33,529 bases of DNA from Gemmatimonadota bacterium (GTDB taxonomy: Bacteria > Gemmatimonadota > Gemmatimonadetes > Gemmatimonadales > Gemmatimonadaceae), in the NCBI GenBank assembly GCA_028287225.1, contig JAQBPZ010000382.1:1-33529 (forward strand), written 5' to 3'. Positions 17,363-27,564 of this stretch are shown here, one piece after another. The notes under the pieces are model-generated. The model did no database searches, was not told where the DNA came from, and saw nothing but the letters and a program-made list of their open reading frames with translations. The translations under genes and the position numbers were made by a program. The stretch's first letter is position 1; every line of letters begins with the position of its first letter.

Positions 17363-17503
17363 GTACGCGACTTTCGCCGAATGGGTGGCGAATCCTCGCG
17401 ATTTCCTCCTCGGGGAGCACGTGGAGGCAAGGTGAATCAGGGGTGAGCGGCTGCCCGGATGTGATCATGAAAATTCGCCACCCATTCGGTGAAAGTCGCG
17501 TAC
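17363..17503. repeat. GTACGCGA-bounded palindromic element
   Basis: A 31-base inverted repeat with one mismatch bounds 79 bases of interior: left arm 17363-17393 (GTACGCGACTTTCGCCGAAT...), right arm 17473-17503. It lies between the divergent ccdA and a secreted-protein gene. The left arm resembles the single arm at 29887-29936 and, more loosely, the tips of the elements at 31586-31902 and 32832-33139, all of which share GTACGCGAA followed by spaced GCGAA and TCGCGAT blocks. Confidence 0.9.
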
Positions 17504-17580
17504 GCAGACCGGGAAGGGGAGGGGAAGCGTTAACTCCTCGAGCGCTCGATCGTCTTCCCTGTACCCCAGCCGGGAGTCCG

Positions 17581-18396
17581 ATGTCGTTTCGCGCCCGTAC
17601 GCCGCTCCTGCTCGCCGTGGTCATGGCCCTCATCGGGCTGCTGACGCTCGCGACACGCGTCCGGGCGCAGGCGCCGGCGCACGTCCACCCCGCCGAGCCG
17701 TCCGACTCTCTGCGCGCCGTGGCCGCGGGGGCAGTGGAGGCCGCGCTCGCGCGGAATGCGGCGCTCCACATGGAGGTGACGCCGGTCATCAAGGGCGACG
17801 CCGCGGATTCGGCGAAGGCCGCGCGGATCGCCCGCGAGCTGCGCGCCGCCCTGGCGCCGTTCAGGGACACCGCCGCCGCCGTCGCCGCCGGGTACCGGAT
17901 GTTCGCGCCGCAGCTCGGGACCCAGCGCCTGTACCACTTCACGAACAAGTGGCGCGCCGTGCAGGAGGGCTTCCGGTTCGACGCCACGCGTCCCACGTCG
18001 CTTCTATATACCAGGGGAGTGGACGGCAAGCTCTCCCTCGTGGGGGCGATGTATACGGCGCCCACCCGCTTCGGCTACGACCGGCTGGATGCGCGCGTCC
18101 CGCTCAGCGTCGCCCGCTGGCACCGGCACGTGAACTGGTGCACGCCGCCGCGCGGCAAGACGGCACGCTGGCTCGAGCGCCGGGATGGCGCGCCGGTGTT
18201 CGGTCCCGAGAGCCCGATCGCCACGAAGGCCGAATGCACCGCGGCCGGCGGCGTCTTCCACGCGAAGCTGTTCGGCTGGATGCTGCATGCCAACGTCGTC
18301 ACCGGCACCGACGCGATCACGATCTGGGGCGACGATCACGCCGCCCACGCGATGCACGATGGCATGACGATGGACGCCATACACCCGATGCCATAG
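17581..18396 (+). CDS. secreted protein of unknown function, His/Met-rich C-terminus
   Basis: The 271-residue product has a signal peptide (hydrophobic residues 9-22, likely cleavage after Arg-Ala-Gln-Ala near 31), so it should be periplasmic or anchored outside. I do not recognise a named family. Notable features are an Ala-rich helical stretch (about 45-100), YHFTNKWRAVQEGFRFDATR, TSLLYTR, VGAMYTAP, and ARWHRHVNWCTPP, followed by a second Cys in TKAECTAAGG. The C-terminus (GDDHAAHAMHDGMTMDAIHPMP) is rich in His, Met and Asp, which would suit metal binding, perhaps copper; this is inference. The neighbouring ccdA-tlpA redox pair is divergent and could be functionally related. The ATG has GGGAG seven bases upstream. 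It is intact and appears expressed as a single gene. Confidence 0.75.
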   Translation: MSFRARTPLLLAVVMALIGLLTLATRVRAQAPAHVHPAEPSDSLRAVAAGAVEAALARNAALHMEVTPVIKGDAADSAKAARIARELRAALAPFRDTAAAVAAGYRMFAPQLGTQRLYHFTNKWRAVQEGFRFDATRPTSLLYTRGVDGKLSLVGAMYTAPTRFGYDRLDARVPLSVARWHRHVNWCTPPRGKTARWLERRDGAPVFGPESPIATKAECTAAGGVFHAKLFGWMLHANVVTGTDAITIWGDDHAAHAMHDGMTMDAIHPMP

Positions 18397-18421
18397 CGGC
18401 TCCCTGTCTGGTCGCTCCCCG

Positions 18422-18664
18422 TCTGGTCCCTCAGTCGAAGGGGAGAAACGATTGAACGGAGGGGACTGACCAGAACGGATACGGCACAGTGCCATCCCTC
18501 GGGCTGACTCCGCACGCAGGGTACAGCGCCATACCCTCAAAACTCCCATGAGTTGTGGATGCTGCAGGGCCTGGATCGGTGCGCCGTGGCCGACCGAGGG
18601 AAGTATCCGTCCTGGTCAGTCCCCTCCGCTCGATCGTGTGCTCCCTTCGACCGAGTGACCAGCA
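18422..18664. repeat. GTCGAAGGGG-family long palindromic element (copy 2)
   Basis: The arms are inverted copies of TCTGGTCCCTCAGTCGAAGG...ATTGAACGGAGGGG (left 18422-18465, right 18620-18664). The core contains CCCTCAAAAC at 18535-18544 and GGATCGGTGCGC at 18574-18585, the latter an exact 12-base match, in complement, to the elements at 3601 and 32950. It occupies most of the gap between the secreted-protein gene and the kinase gene. The remaining 18665-18774 is relatively AT-rich and probably holds the kinase promoter, but I cannot place -35/-10 boxes. Confidence 0.85.
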
Positions 18665-18774
18665 GGCGGCAATGGTGCCTGCCCGCTCGCCGGTCGGCTC
18701 AGTGAATGGGACTAATTGTCTCATGAACACCAGAAAAGCCCGATCTTCTCTCAGGAGCGTGCCGTGCGTCGAGA

Positions 18775-21700
18775 ATGAGACGACACATGGCAACAGGCGA
18801 CGACAAGGGGATCGGGCAGGTGCGGCAGTTGCAGCCCTCGGAACGGTACATCGTGGAGACGGCGCTCCGGGACTCCGAGGCGCGCCATGAGCTCCTGTTT
18901 CACAGTGCGCCCGGGCCCATGTGGGTGCTGGACGTGGAGTCCATGGCGATCCACGCCGTGAACGACGCGGCGCTGGCGCAGTACGGGTACAGCCGCGACG
19001 AGTTCCTCCAGCTGACCCTCCGCGACCTGCGCACCCCGGGCTCCCGTGCCGCCTTCTGGCGCGTCCAGCGGGCCATGCTCGCCGGACAGGACGTGCACGG
19101 CATCTACAAGCACCGCCGACGCGACGGCTCCGTGCTCGACGTCGAGGTCCGCACCAGCACCCTTCCCATCGGCGACGGGCGCCTGCGCCTCATCCTCGCC
19201 ACCGACGTCACCGAGCCGAAGCGCGGCGCCGATTCCGCGCGCTTCCTCGACAAGGCCAGCGGCATCCTCATGGCCTCGCTCGAGCACGATTTTCTCTGCC
19301 GCAACCTCGCCACCCTCGCCGTCCCCGCCCTCGGCGACTGGTGCGTGGTGCATCGCCACATGGACGGTGACACGCTCGCGCTCTGCGGCTACGCGCACGC
19401 GCTCCCGGCCGGCCAGGCGCTCATCGGCGAGCTGTTCGACGACCGCGTGCGCCCCGCGGCCGGCACGCCCCTCCATCGCGCGTGGCGCGACGCCAGCGTC
19501 ATCGAGCTCACCGGCGCGGCGGCGTACGCTGCCGTCAGCGCGTCGCTCGGCGAGCCCAGCGCCGAACGCCTCCGGCTGCTGACCATCGAGGCGGTGCTCT
19601 TCGTCCCCATCATCGGGCGTGGAGGCACGCTCGGCGTCCTCGAGTGCGTGATGGGCGGCACGGAGCGCTCGTTCGACGCCGCCACCCGCGCCCTCGCCAT
19701 CGCCCTCGCGGAGCGGGCCGCGCTCGCGATGGGCAACGCGCTCCGGTATGCCGATGCGCGCGCCGCGGCCATCGCACGCGTCGCACCGGTGCCGCAGTCG
19801 CACGACGCGGCGCAGTCGGCGGCGTGGATGGCCGAGAGCATTCCCGACGGGTACATGGCCCTCGACGCCACGTGGACCCTCACCTACGCGAACAGCGAGG
19901 CCGAGCGGATCTTCGGCCGGCCGCGCGAGGAGCTGGTGGGCCACACGCTGTGGACGCTCTTCCCCGAGGCGGTCGGCAGCGTCTTCGAGGTGGAATACCG
20001 CCGCGCCCGCGACGAGCAGCGCCCCGTGATGTTCGAGGCGTACTACCAGGGGCTCGACATGTGGTTCGAGGTGCACGCGCGCCCCACCCCGCAGACGCTC
20101 GCCGTCTTCTTCCGGGACATCACGCGCCACCGCCGCGCGCTGGCGCGCCAGGCGGAAGACGAGGCGCAGTACCGGGACCTGGTGGAGTCGGCCAACGACC
20201 TGATTCACATGCTCTCGCCCGACGGCCGCGTCCTCTACGCCAACCGCGCATGGCGTGACACCCTGGGCTACACGGAGGAGGAAGTCCGGAAGCTCACCGT
20301 CGCACGGGTGGTGGCGCCGGAATCGCTCGCGCTGTCGCTGTCACGTCAGGCCGAGGCGATGAAGGGGGGCACGCCGAGGGATACGGACCTCACCGTGGTC
20401 CGAAAGGACGGCACGCGCCTGGTGGTCCGCGGGCGCAGCAACTGGCGCTTCGTCGACGGCGTGCCGGTGAACACCCGCAGCATCTACCGTGACGTGACCG
20501 CCGAGGTGCAGGCGCGCGAGCTGCTGGCCCGGGCGCAGCGCACCGAGGCGTCCGCCTATCGTGCGAAGACTGCCTTCCTCGATCGCATGAGCCACGAGAT
20601 GCGCACGCCGCTCACCGCGGTGCTGGGCTTCGCGGGCATCCTCGAGCACAACCGCGCCGGCACCCTCTCGGCGCGCGAGGTGGACTTCGCACGCCGCATC
20701 GGCGTGCAGGCGCGCACGCTGCTCGGGCTGATCGAGGACGTGCTCGCGTACGCCGACATCGAGGCGCGGCGCGTCGACCTCCTCGTCACCCGGGTGGATG
20801 TGCACGCGCTCCTCCGGGAAGTGACGTCGCTCTACCGCGAGGATGCGGCGCGCGCCACCGTCGAGCTGTCCCTGGAGCTGCCCGACGAGCCAGTGGAGGT
20901 GGAGACCGATCGCACGGTGCTGCAACGCGTGATGCGCTACCTGTTGAGCGACGCGGTTCCGCGCGCGGAGGGCGGGCGCGTCGTCGTGCGGCTCGCGCCG
21001 CCCGCCGAGGGCGGGACGTACACGATCACCGTGCGCGCCGAGTCGCGTGACGCCGACCTGCACGCGGGCACGCCGGTGGACGCCACACAGCCGGCCGAGC
21101 TCTCGCTGACGATCGCCGAATCGCTCGCCGCCCTGCTCGGCTTTCCGCTGACGCTGCGGCAGCTGGGGCGCGGCATCACCGAGAGCACCGTGCGCCTGGG
21201 TGGGGAGACGGCGCGCCCGGTGGCGTCGGGCGACAACAGCGCGAAGACGCTGCATGCGATCCTCGTCGCGTCGCCCCTGCCGATCATCGCGTTCGATCCC
21301 GACTGGACCGTGCGCGTCTGGAATGAGGCGGCGGAGGCGCTCTACGGGTGGACGCCGCGAGATGTCATCGAGCGGCGGCTGCCGATGCTGCGCGGGGAGG
21401 ACGACGAGGCGTTCCGCGCGCTGCTGCGGCAGGCGCTCGAGGCGCCGCGCGGCATTGCCGACGTGCCCGCCGTGCACCGGCGGAAGGACGGCACGGTGGT
21501 GGACGTGCACGTCTCGCTCGCGCCGCTCCGCGCGCCCGACGGGCGACTGCGCGGGTTTCTCGGCATCGTCACCGACGTCTCGGAGCGCACCCGGCTGGCC
21601 GACGAGCTGCGGCAGGCCCAGCGGATGGAAGTCATCGGCCGGCTCGCGGGCGGGATCGCGCACGACTTCAACAACCTGCTCACCGTCATCTCGACGCACG

Positions 21701-22701
21701 CGCAGTTCCTGATGCAGGACCTGCCCGCCGAGAGCCCGCTGATGGAGGACGCGGAGGCGATCCAGGAGAGCTCGGCGCGCGCGGCCGCGCTCACGCGTCA
21801 GCTGCTCCTCTTCACGCGCAGGCAGTCGCCGATCCGTCGGCTGGTGGACCTCAACACGATGCTCGCGAACGTCGACCGCATCCTGCGTCGCATGCTCGGG
21901 TCGCACGTGGAGTTCGTGACCCTGCCGTTCCGCGTCGGCGTGTGCGTGGAGGCGGACCCGGGGCAGATCGAGCAGGTCATGATGAACCTCATCCTCAACG
22001 CGCGCGACGCGATGCCGTCGGGCGGCGCGCTGGTGGCGGAGGTGGGCAAGAGCGAGGAGGGGGGCCGCCACTTCGCGACGCTGACCGTGAGCGACACCGG
22101 CATCGGCATGGATGCCGCGACGCAGGAGCGGATCTACGAGCCGTTCTTCACCACGAAGGGGCCGGATCGCGGGACCGGGCTGGGGCTCGCGACGGTCTAC
22201 AGCATCGTGACGGAGTCGGGTGGAGGGATCGACGTGGACAGCCAGCCGGGCGTCGGGACGACGTTCAGGGTGCGCTTCCCGCTGGCCGAGGGGGCGATCC
22301 CGTCCCCCGTCGCTGCGGATGACGAGGGCTCCCTGCTCGGCGCGGAGACCGTGCTGCTGGTGGAGGATCAGGATGCCGTGCGGACCGTGGCGGCGCGCGC
22401 GCTCCGCGCGTACGGGTACACCGTGCTGCTGGCGCGCCATGGCCGGGATGCGCTGGAGGTGCTGCGGACCGCGCCGGCGGTGCACCTGCTGCTCACGGAC
22501 CTGATGATGCCGGAGATGTCGGGCAGCGAGCTCGCGGAGCATGTGCGGGCCCTGCGGCCCGAGGTGCGCATCCTGTTCATGTCCGGCTACTCGGAGACGC
22601 CGGTGTCGCTGACCGATGGACATGCGGACATCCCGCTGGTGCGGAAGCCCTTCGCGGGCGACACGCTGGCGCGCGCGGTTCGGGAGGCGCTGGACGCCTA
22701 G
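18775..22701 (+). CDS. hybrid histidine kinase, PAS/GAF sensor, two kinase cores plus receiver
   Basis: The 1308-residue protein has no membrane segment and is probably a cytoplasmic sensor. Approximate domain order: PAS (35-150), GAF of the SpoIIE-associated type (158-325), PAS (345-452), PAS (462-578), HisKA with the H-box SHEMRTPL (His607), an ATPase-like region (670-810), PAS (825-940), a second HisKA (IAHDFNNLLT, His963), an intact HATPase (N-box NLILNARDAM, G1 DTGIGMD at 1107-1113, G2 GTGLGLA) and a receiver (acidic pair Glu1197-Asp1198, phosphoacceptor Asp1242, Lys1291). The first ATPase region lacks the N-box asparagine (LLSDA instead) and both glycine boxes, so it is probably catalytically dead. 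Start ATG 18775 or 18787. No cognate regulator is adjacent. Confidence 0.93.
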   Translation: MRRHMATGDDKGIGQVRQLQPSERYIVETALRDSEARHELLFHSAPGPMWVLDVESMAIHAVNDAALAQYGYSRDEFLQLTLRDLRTPGSRAAFWRVQRAMLAGQDVHGIYKHRRRDGSVLDVEVRTSTLPIGDGRLRLILATDVTEPKRGADSARFLDKASGILMASLEHDFLCRNLATLAVPALGDWCVVHRHMDGDTLALCGYAHALPAGQALIGELFDDRVRPAAGTPLHRAWRDASVIELTGAAAYAAVSASLGEPSAERLRLLTIEAVLFVPIIGRGGTLGVLECVMGGTERSFDAATRALAIALAERAALAMGNALRYADARAAAIARVAPVPQSHDAAQSAAWMAESIPDGYMALDATWTLTYANSEAERIFGRPREELVGHTLWTLFPEAVGSVFEVEYRRARDEQRPVMFEAYYQGLDMWFEVHARPTPQTLAVFFRDITRHRRALARQAEDEAQYRDLVESANDLIHMLSPDGRVLYANRAWRDTLGYTEEEVRKLTVARVVAPESLALSLSRQAEAMKGGTPRDTDLTVVRKDGTRLVVRGRSNWRFVDGVPVNTRSIYRDVTAEVQARELLARAQRTEASAYRAKTAFLDRMSHEMRTPLTAVLGFAGILEHNRAGTLSAREVDFARRIGVQARTLLGLIEDVLAYADIEARRVDLLVTRVDVHALLREVTSLYREDAARATVELSLELPDEPVEVETDRTVLQRVMRYLLSDAVPRAEGGRVVVRLAPPAEGGTYTITVRAESRDADLHAGTPVDATQPAELSLTIAESLAALLGFPLTLRQLGRGITESTVRLGGETARPVASGDNSAKTLHAILVASPLPIIAFDPDWTVRVWNEAAEALYGWTPRDVIERRLPMLRGEDDEAFRALLRQALEAPRGIADVPAVHRRKDGTVVDVHVSLAPLRAPDGRLRGFLGIVTDVSERTRLADELRQAQRMEVIGRLAGGIAHDFNNLLTVISTHAQFLMQDLPAESPLMEDAEAIQESSARAAALTRQLLLFTRRQSPIRRLVDLNTMLANVDRILRRMLGSHVEFVTLPFRVGVCVEADPGQIEQVMMNLILNARDAMPSGGALVAEVGKSEEGGRHFATLTVSDTGIGMDAATQERIYEPFFTTKGPDRGTGLGLATVYSIVTESGGGIDVDSQPGVGTTFRVRFPLAEGAIPSPVAADDEGSLLGAETVLLVEDQDAVRTVAARALRAYGYTVLLARHGRDALEVLRTAPAVHLLLTDLMMPEMSGSELAEHVRALRPEVRILFMSGYSETPVSLTDGHADIPLVRKPFAGDTLARAVREALDA

Positions 22702-22710
22702 CCTGGCGGT

Positions 22711-23271
22711 GGCTGGCCACTCAGCCTCGAGCACTCCCGCGCTCGCCATCTCCTGTTCAACTGCGTCGTCCTCTCCTGTTCAACAGCTTCAACACAGAGG
22801 ACGCGGAGGAACTGCAACAGCCGCGGAGGGACGCGGAGGTCGGGCGGGCTACTGATGGAATGGAAAGGTCCAGCCGGACCTGGAGAGCGTATCGTTTCTG
22901 GGGGGTGCGCCACGTGAAGCTGTGCTTGGCGCACTCCCAAAACACCCCCGCTCTGCACTTCACATGAACTTGTTTGGCCAGGACGGAGCTCGTCGCCGCC
23001 TCTGCGTCCCTCCGCGGCTGTTGCAGTTCCTCTGCGTCCTCTGTGTTGAAGCTGTTGCCAAGTACGAGATTGAAGCTCTTGCCAAGCACGAGGTTCAGGC
23101 CTTCTCGCGTCGGGAACGAGCCGTGCGTTCGAATGGATGGGGCGGACCAGAACGGATGCAGCACCTGGTTGTCCTTCACGCTGCTCAGACCGTGGCCGGC
23201 TGAGGGAAGCATCCGTCCAGATCCGTCTCCTCCGTTCGATCGTTTGTCCCCCTTCGACTGAGTGGCCAGCC
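22711..23271. repeat. nested composite palindromic element
   Basis: The outermost tips are a perfect 14-base inverted repeat (GGCTGGCCACTCAG at 22711-22724, complement at 23258-23271) belonging to the GTCGAAGGGG family, whose right arm is complete (to about 23095). Inside sits a GCAGAGG-type palindrome with 59-base arms (22781-22839 and 22999-23057) that differ at only two positions. Its core has a hairpin GTGCGCCA...TGGCGCAC (22905-22934) and CCCAAAAC at 22936-22943. This fills the 584-base gap between the kinase gene and the convergent secreted-protein gene. The open frames across it are not convincing as genes. Confidence 0.9.
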
Positions 23272-23285
23272 AACGCGACAAGCGC

Positions 23286-24194
23286 TCAGCGCGAGGGAGC
23301 CGAACGGAGGCGCAGGAGCAGGTCGCGTGTGGTTCCCTGGTCCGTGATGAGCAGGAGGATGCGCCACCGGTCCGTCCCTTCGGATTTCTCCAGCGTCGCC
23401 GCGGCCATCGCAGCATTGGCGAGGGGCGCGGCGGTCCTTGCCCAGCCGAGCGATTCGAGCTGTGCCGTGTAGTGGGCGAGCAGCTTGTCCGCCGGGATCG
23501 TCGTCGTCATGGTGAGCTGCGAGCTGACCTCGCCGCCCGACGCGTAGGTCCGCGAGCCCTGCTTCTGCTCGACGCCGGCAGGCGGCGTGAGCGTGGGGAG
23601 ATCGACCGGCGTGCCACTCGCGGTCTGCAGTCCGATCGGGATTCGGCGCACATGGCTCGTGGTGTCGCACACGGGGGAGAAGCTTCCATCGCCTCCCCTG
23701 TTGAGGACGACGTTCACCACCGTCCCCACACCGGCGGTGTCGCCGGTCCTGAGGAAGAGGTACTCGCCGCCGTGGCAGTAGACGCTGGCGGCCGGACGCT
23801 CCGGAGCCGGCTGGAACCCGCCCGGCACCGGGGGCTTCGGCGGCGCGAACCATCCGGCACGCTCGAGGACCGTTGCATATTGCGTGATTGCCGACGCGGG
23901 GCGCGCCGGGGTGTCGAAGGTGAGCGTCGTGAGCACCGCTGACGACGCGCCGCCGAGGACCCTGGCCGGCGCCGGGGGCAGGAGGGCCGCCGGCCAGTCG
24001 CCTGGCGCACGGTCCGCGGTGAACTCCAGCTCGCCCACGAATCCGGCGAGCAGCCCGGTTACGGACCGCACCACCTCGATGGGCACCATGCGCGGCGACG
24101 TGCGCGGCGACGTGCGTGTACCCTGGGCGACCAGCGGAGACGCCGGCGCCACGAGCGCGGCGAGGGTGAGCATGCAGCGTGTGGCGGCGTTCAT
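23286..24194 (-). CDS. secreted protein of unknown function
   Basis: The 302-residue product starts with a signal peptide (MNAATRCMLTLAALVAPASPLVAQ, probable cleavage near residue 24) and should be periplasmic. I do not recognise its family. The mature part has two similar-looking segments, each ending in a helix followed by a Gly-Trp: 'ITQYATVLERAGWFAPP' (about 105-120) and 'LLAHYTAQLESLGWARTAAP' (about 250-268). These suggest an internal duplication of a small alpha/beta unit. Two cysteines (YCHGGEYLF and SPVCDTTS) could form a disulfide. The ATG at 24194-24192 is preceded by GGAG at good spacing. Its end abuts the nested palindromic element, and its upstream side faces another one. Confidence 0.7.
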   Translation of the reverse strand: MNAATRCMLTLAALVAPASPLVAQGTRTSPRTSPRMVPIEVVRSVTGLLAGFVGELEFTADRAPGDWPAALLPPAPARVLGGASSAVLTTLTFDTPARPASAITQYATVLERAGWFAPPKPPVPGGFQPAPERPAASVYCHGGEYLFLRTGDTAGVGTVVNVVLNRGGDGSFSPVCDTTSHVRRIPIGLQTASGTPVDLPTLTPPAGVEQKQGSRTYASGGEVSSQLTMTTTIPADKLLAHYTAQLESLGWARTAAPLANAAMAAATLEKSEGTDRWRILLLITDQGTTRDLLLRLRSAPSR

Positions 24195-24322
24195 GGTTTC
24201 TCCGGTGGTGACATGCGGAGCTGAACGCTCCCTCGTTCGTCGCGAGTGCGCAAGGCGCGTCGTCTCGTCCCAGTTCCCAGTCATCCTGAGAAACTTTTAA
24301 GGATGCGCTCATGGCCGTGCGG

Positions 24323-24555
24323 GGCTGGCCGCTCAGTCGAAGGGGGCAAACGATTCGACGGAGGGAATGGACCGGGACGGATGACACCTTCCGGCTGACT
24401 CCTCACGAAGGGGTACAGCGGCACATCCCCAAAAACTCTCGTGAGTTTGGATGCTGCCGGGCCTGGACCGGCGCGCCGTGGCCGGCTGAGGGAAGGATCC
24501 GTCCTGCTCCGTCCCCTCCGTCGAATCGTTTGCCCCCTTCGGCTGAGGGACCAGC
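24323..24555. repeat. GTCGAAGGGG-family long palindromic element (copy 3)
   Basis: The tips GGCTGGCCGCTCAGTCGAAG (24323-24342) and the complement of GGCTGGTCCCTCAGCCGAAG (to 24555) are inverted with three mismatches. The core has the same polarity as copy 2: GGCTGACTCCTCACG, CCCCAAAAAC at 24427-24436, GTTTGGATGCTG, then the degenerate GGACCGGCGCGCC. It lies between the divergent secreted-protein gene and the 69-residue gene. The leftover flanks hold nothing callable besides the ribosome binding sites. Confidence 0.85.
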
Positions 24556-24636
24556 CGAGCGCCATCGAGGCGAAGAGCCCGGGCACGAAGCGTGAACTGA
24601 CGTACCGGGAGCGACCGACATCAACCGGAGGGCTCC

Positions 24637-24846
24637 ATGGCCGATCAGGACAGGCAGTCGAAGGACGAACCGTCCGCACGCGATGCATCCCGCGCCAACA
24701 GCGAGCAGAGCGGCTCCGAGGCCGGCGGAGCTGGCTCAGCCCGGTCGGCGGGGAGCGCCGACAATCCCCAGGACGGGAGCGACACCGGGGTAGCGGGCGC
24801 GTCCCGCCCCCGTGGGAAGACCGAGGATCCCGATATCACGCTGTAG
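24637..24846 (+). CDS. small disordered hydrophilic protein
   Basis: The 69-residue product is rich in Ser, Ala, Gly, Asp and Glu, with no hydrophobic stretch, no cysteine and no aromatic residue. It is therefore expected to be soluble and intrinsically disordered. I do not recognise a family. The case that it is a real gene rests on the start: GGAGG at 24627-24631 with six-base spacing to ATG is one of the best ribosome binding sites in the window. It has a clean stop 137 bases ahead of ettA in the same direction, so the two may share a transcript. Composition is similar to other bacterial stress-type or late-phase small proteins, but that is only a resemblance. Confidence 0.65.
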   Translation: MADQDRQSKDEPSARDASRANSEQSGSEAGGAGSARSAGSADNPQDGSDTGVAGASRPRGKTEDPDITL

Positions 24847-24983
24847 GGGCCGCATGGCCATGGCGGGACCGAACGGGCTCGACGTGCGGGGCGCGTGGGA
24901 TGACAGCGGGGGCATTAGATTCAGAGGCTGCACCCCGGCGCGACAGGCGCCCGGTGCCCGACCTCACCAGCAGACCCCGCCCC

Positions 24984-26654
<1,671 letters not shown>

Positions 26655-26665
26655 CTGGTCAGAGC

Positions 26666-26705
26666 ACCCGGGCCCCTCCAGCGAACAGCCTGGAGGGGCC
26701 CGGGT
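26666..26705. terminator. 16-bp perfect hairpin between convergent genes
   Basis: ACCCGGGCCCCTCCAG (26666-26681) pairs perfectly with 26690-26705 across an eight-base loop. It begins 12 bases after the ettA stop and ends 16 bases before the stop of the minus-strand gene. There is no T-run on either side, so it may end transcription in both directions by a mechanism not needing a U-tract, or protect the 3' end. Confidence 0.85.
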
Positions 26706-26720
26706 CGTTGGAGCATCGAG

Positions 26721-27298
26721 CTACGCGGTCTTCAAGGGCCCGGCGACCTTGTACGACGTGAGGATGACGCCCGTGGGCATCGCTCTCGTGCTCACGAGCT
26801 CGAACGTGCGTGCCGGAGTGCCTTCAGCAAAGAAGCGCTTTCCCGTGCCCAACAGCACCGGGTAGACGATCAGCAGGACTTCTTCCGCGAGCCCATGTTC
26901 GAGCAGCGTCGATGTCAGCGTGGAGCTCCCTGAGAGAATCAGGTCCGGACCGTCCTGCGACTTGATGCGGCGAACGCCCGCGATGAGGTCCGGGCCAACG
27001 CTCTCGAACGGGCCCCATTCGAGGCTCTCCGGACGGTGGGTCACCACGAACTTCCTTGCCGCGTTGAGGCGATCCGCGAACGGCATGCTCGGCGCCTTCG
27101 GCCAGAAGCCCGACCACATGTCGTAGGTCCGACGGCCAAGCAGCAGATCGAACCGCTCACCATGCTCGGCGAGCAGGGCGTCTCGGCCAGCGGGGGTGCG
27201 GTAGGGCGTGGTCCATTCGGCGTACGGGAAGTCGTCTTGCCGGAGCTCTGGATCACGCCGTCCAGCGAGATGTGTTCGATGATCCTGAGCTTTCTCAT
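26721..27298 (-). pseudogene. RibD C-terminal / dihydrofolate reductase-like protein, frameshifted
   Basis: Two frames together give one family member of about 190 residues. From ATG at 27298-27296 the product reads MRKLRIIEHISLDGVIQSSGK, the classic start of RibD-C-domain reductases, then goes out of frame near 27236-27242. The neighbouring minus frame continues DDFPYAEWTTPYRTPAG, FDLLLGRRTYDMWSGFWP, DLILSGSSTL, LLIVYPVLLGTGKRFFAEG and IVTSYKVAG-like residues to the TAG at 26723-26721. One missing base would restore it. Such proteins are NADPH-dependent reductases of unknown substrate in most cases. The rest of the gene has no other lesion, so either the mutation is recent or it is a sequencing/assembly error. 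Confidence 0.8.
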
Positions 27299-27564
27299 TC
27301 GAGTCTCGTGTCCTGCGGTTGGAAGTTCGACGCCTGGGCATTGCGAGGAGCTCAGGCGGGTACTCCGCTAGGCCGTCACCTTTACGACGAACGGCCAGGC
27401 CCGCAGCGGACACGCCGCAGGGAAACCGCGCCAGCACCAGGGCACCTTGAGACGTTCGCAGGACGAGAAGGGCGACGGAGGTCGCGCGGGTCGCGGATGA
27501 TGATATCCTTGCAGTCCGTCGGCGCCCGCCGGCTTCCTGTCGTCACCCGCCCCCGGACAACCTC

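Noticed and set aside
24441-24983. N-terminal extension of EttA by 181 residues
   Set aside because: The extension runs through a palindromic element and the small-protein gene in another frame; EttA homology begins at the GTG at 24984.
27299-27564. Integron-like attC site or a tRNA in the gap before the DJ-1-like gene
   Set aside because: There are some short inverted repeats but no paired core sites, no integrase and no cloverleaf with a T-arm.
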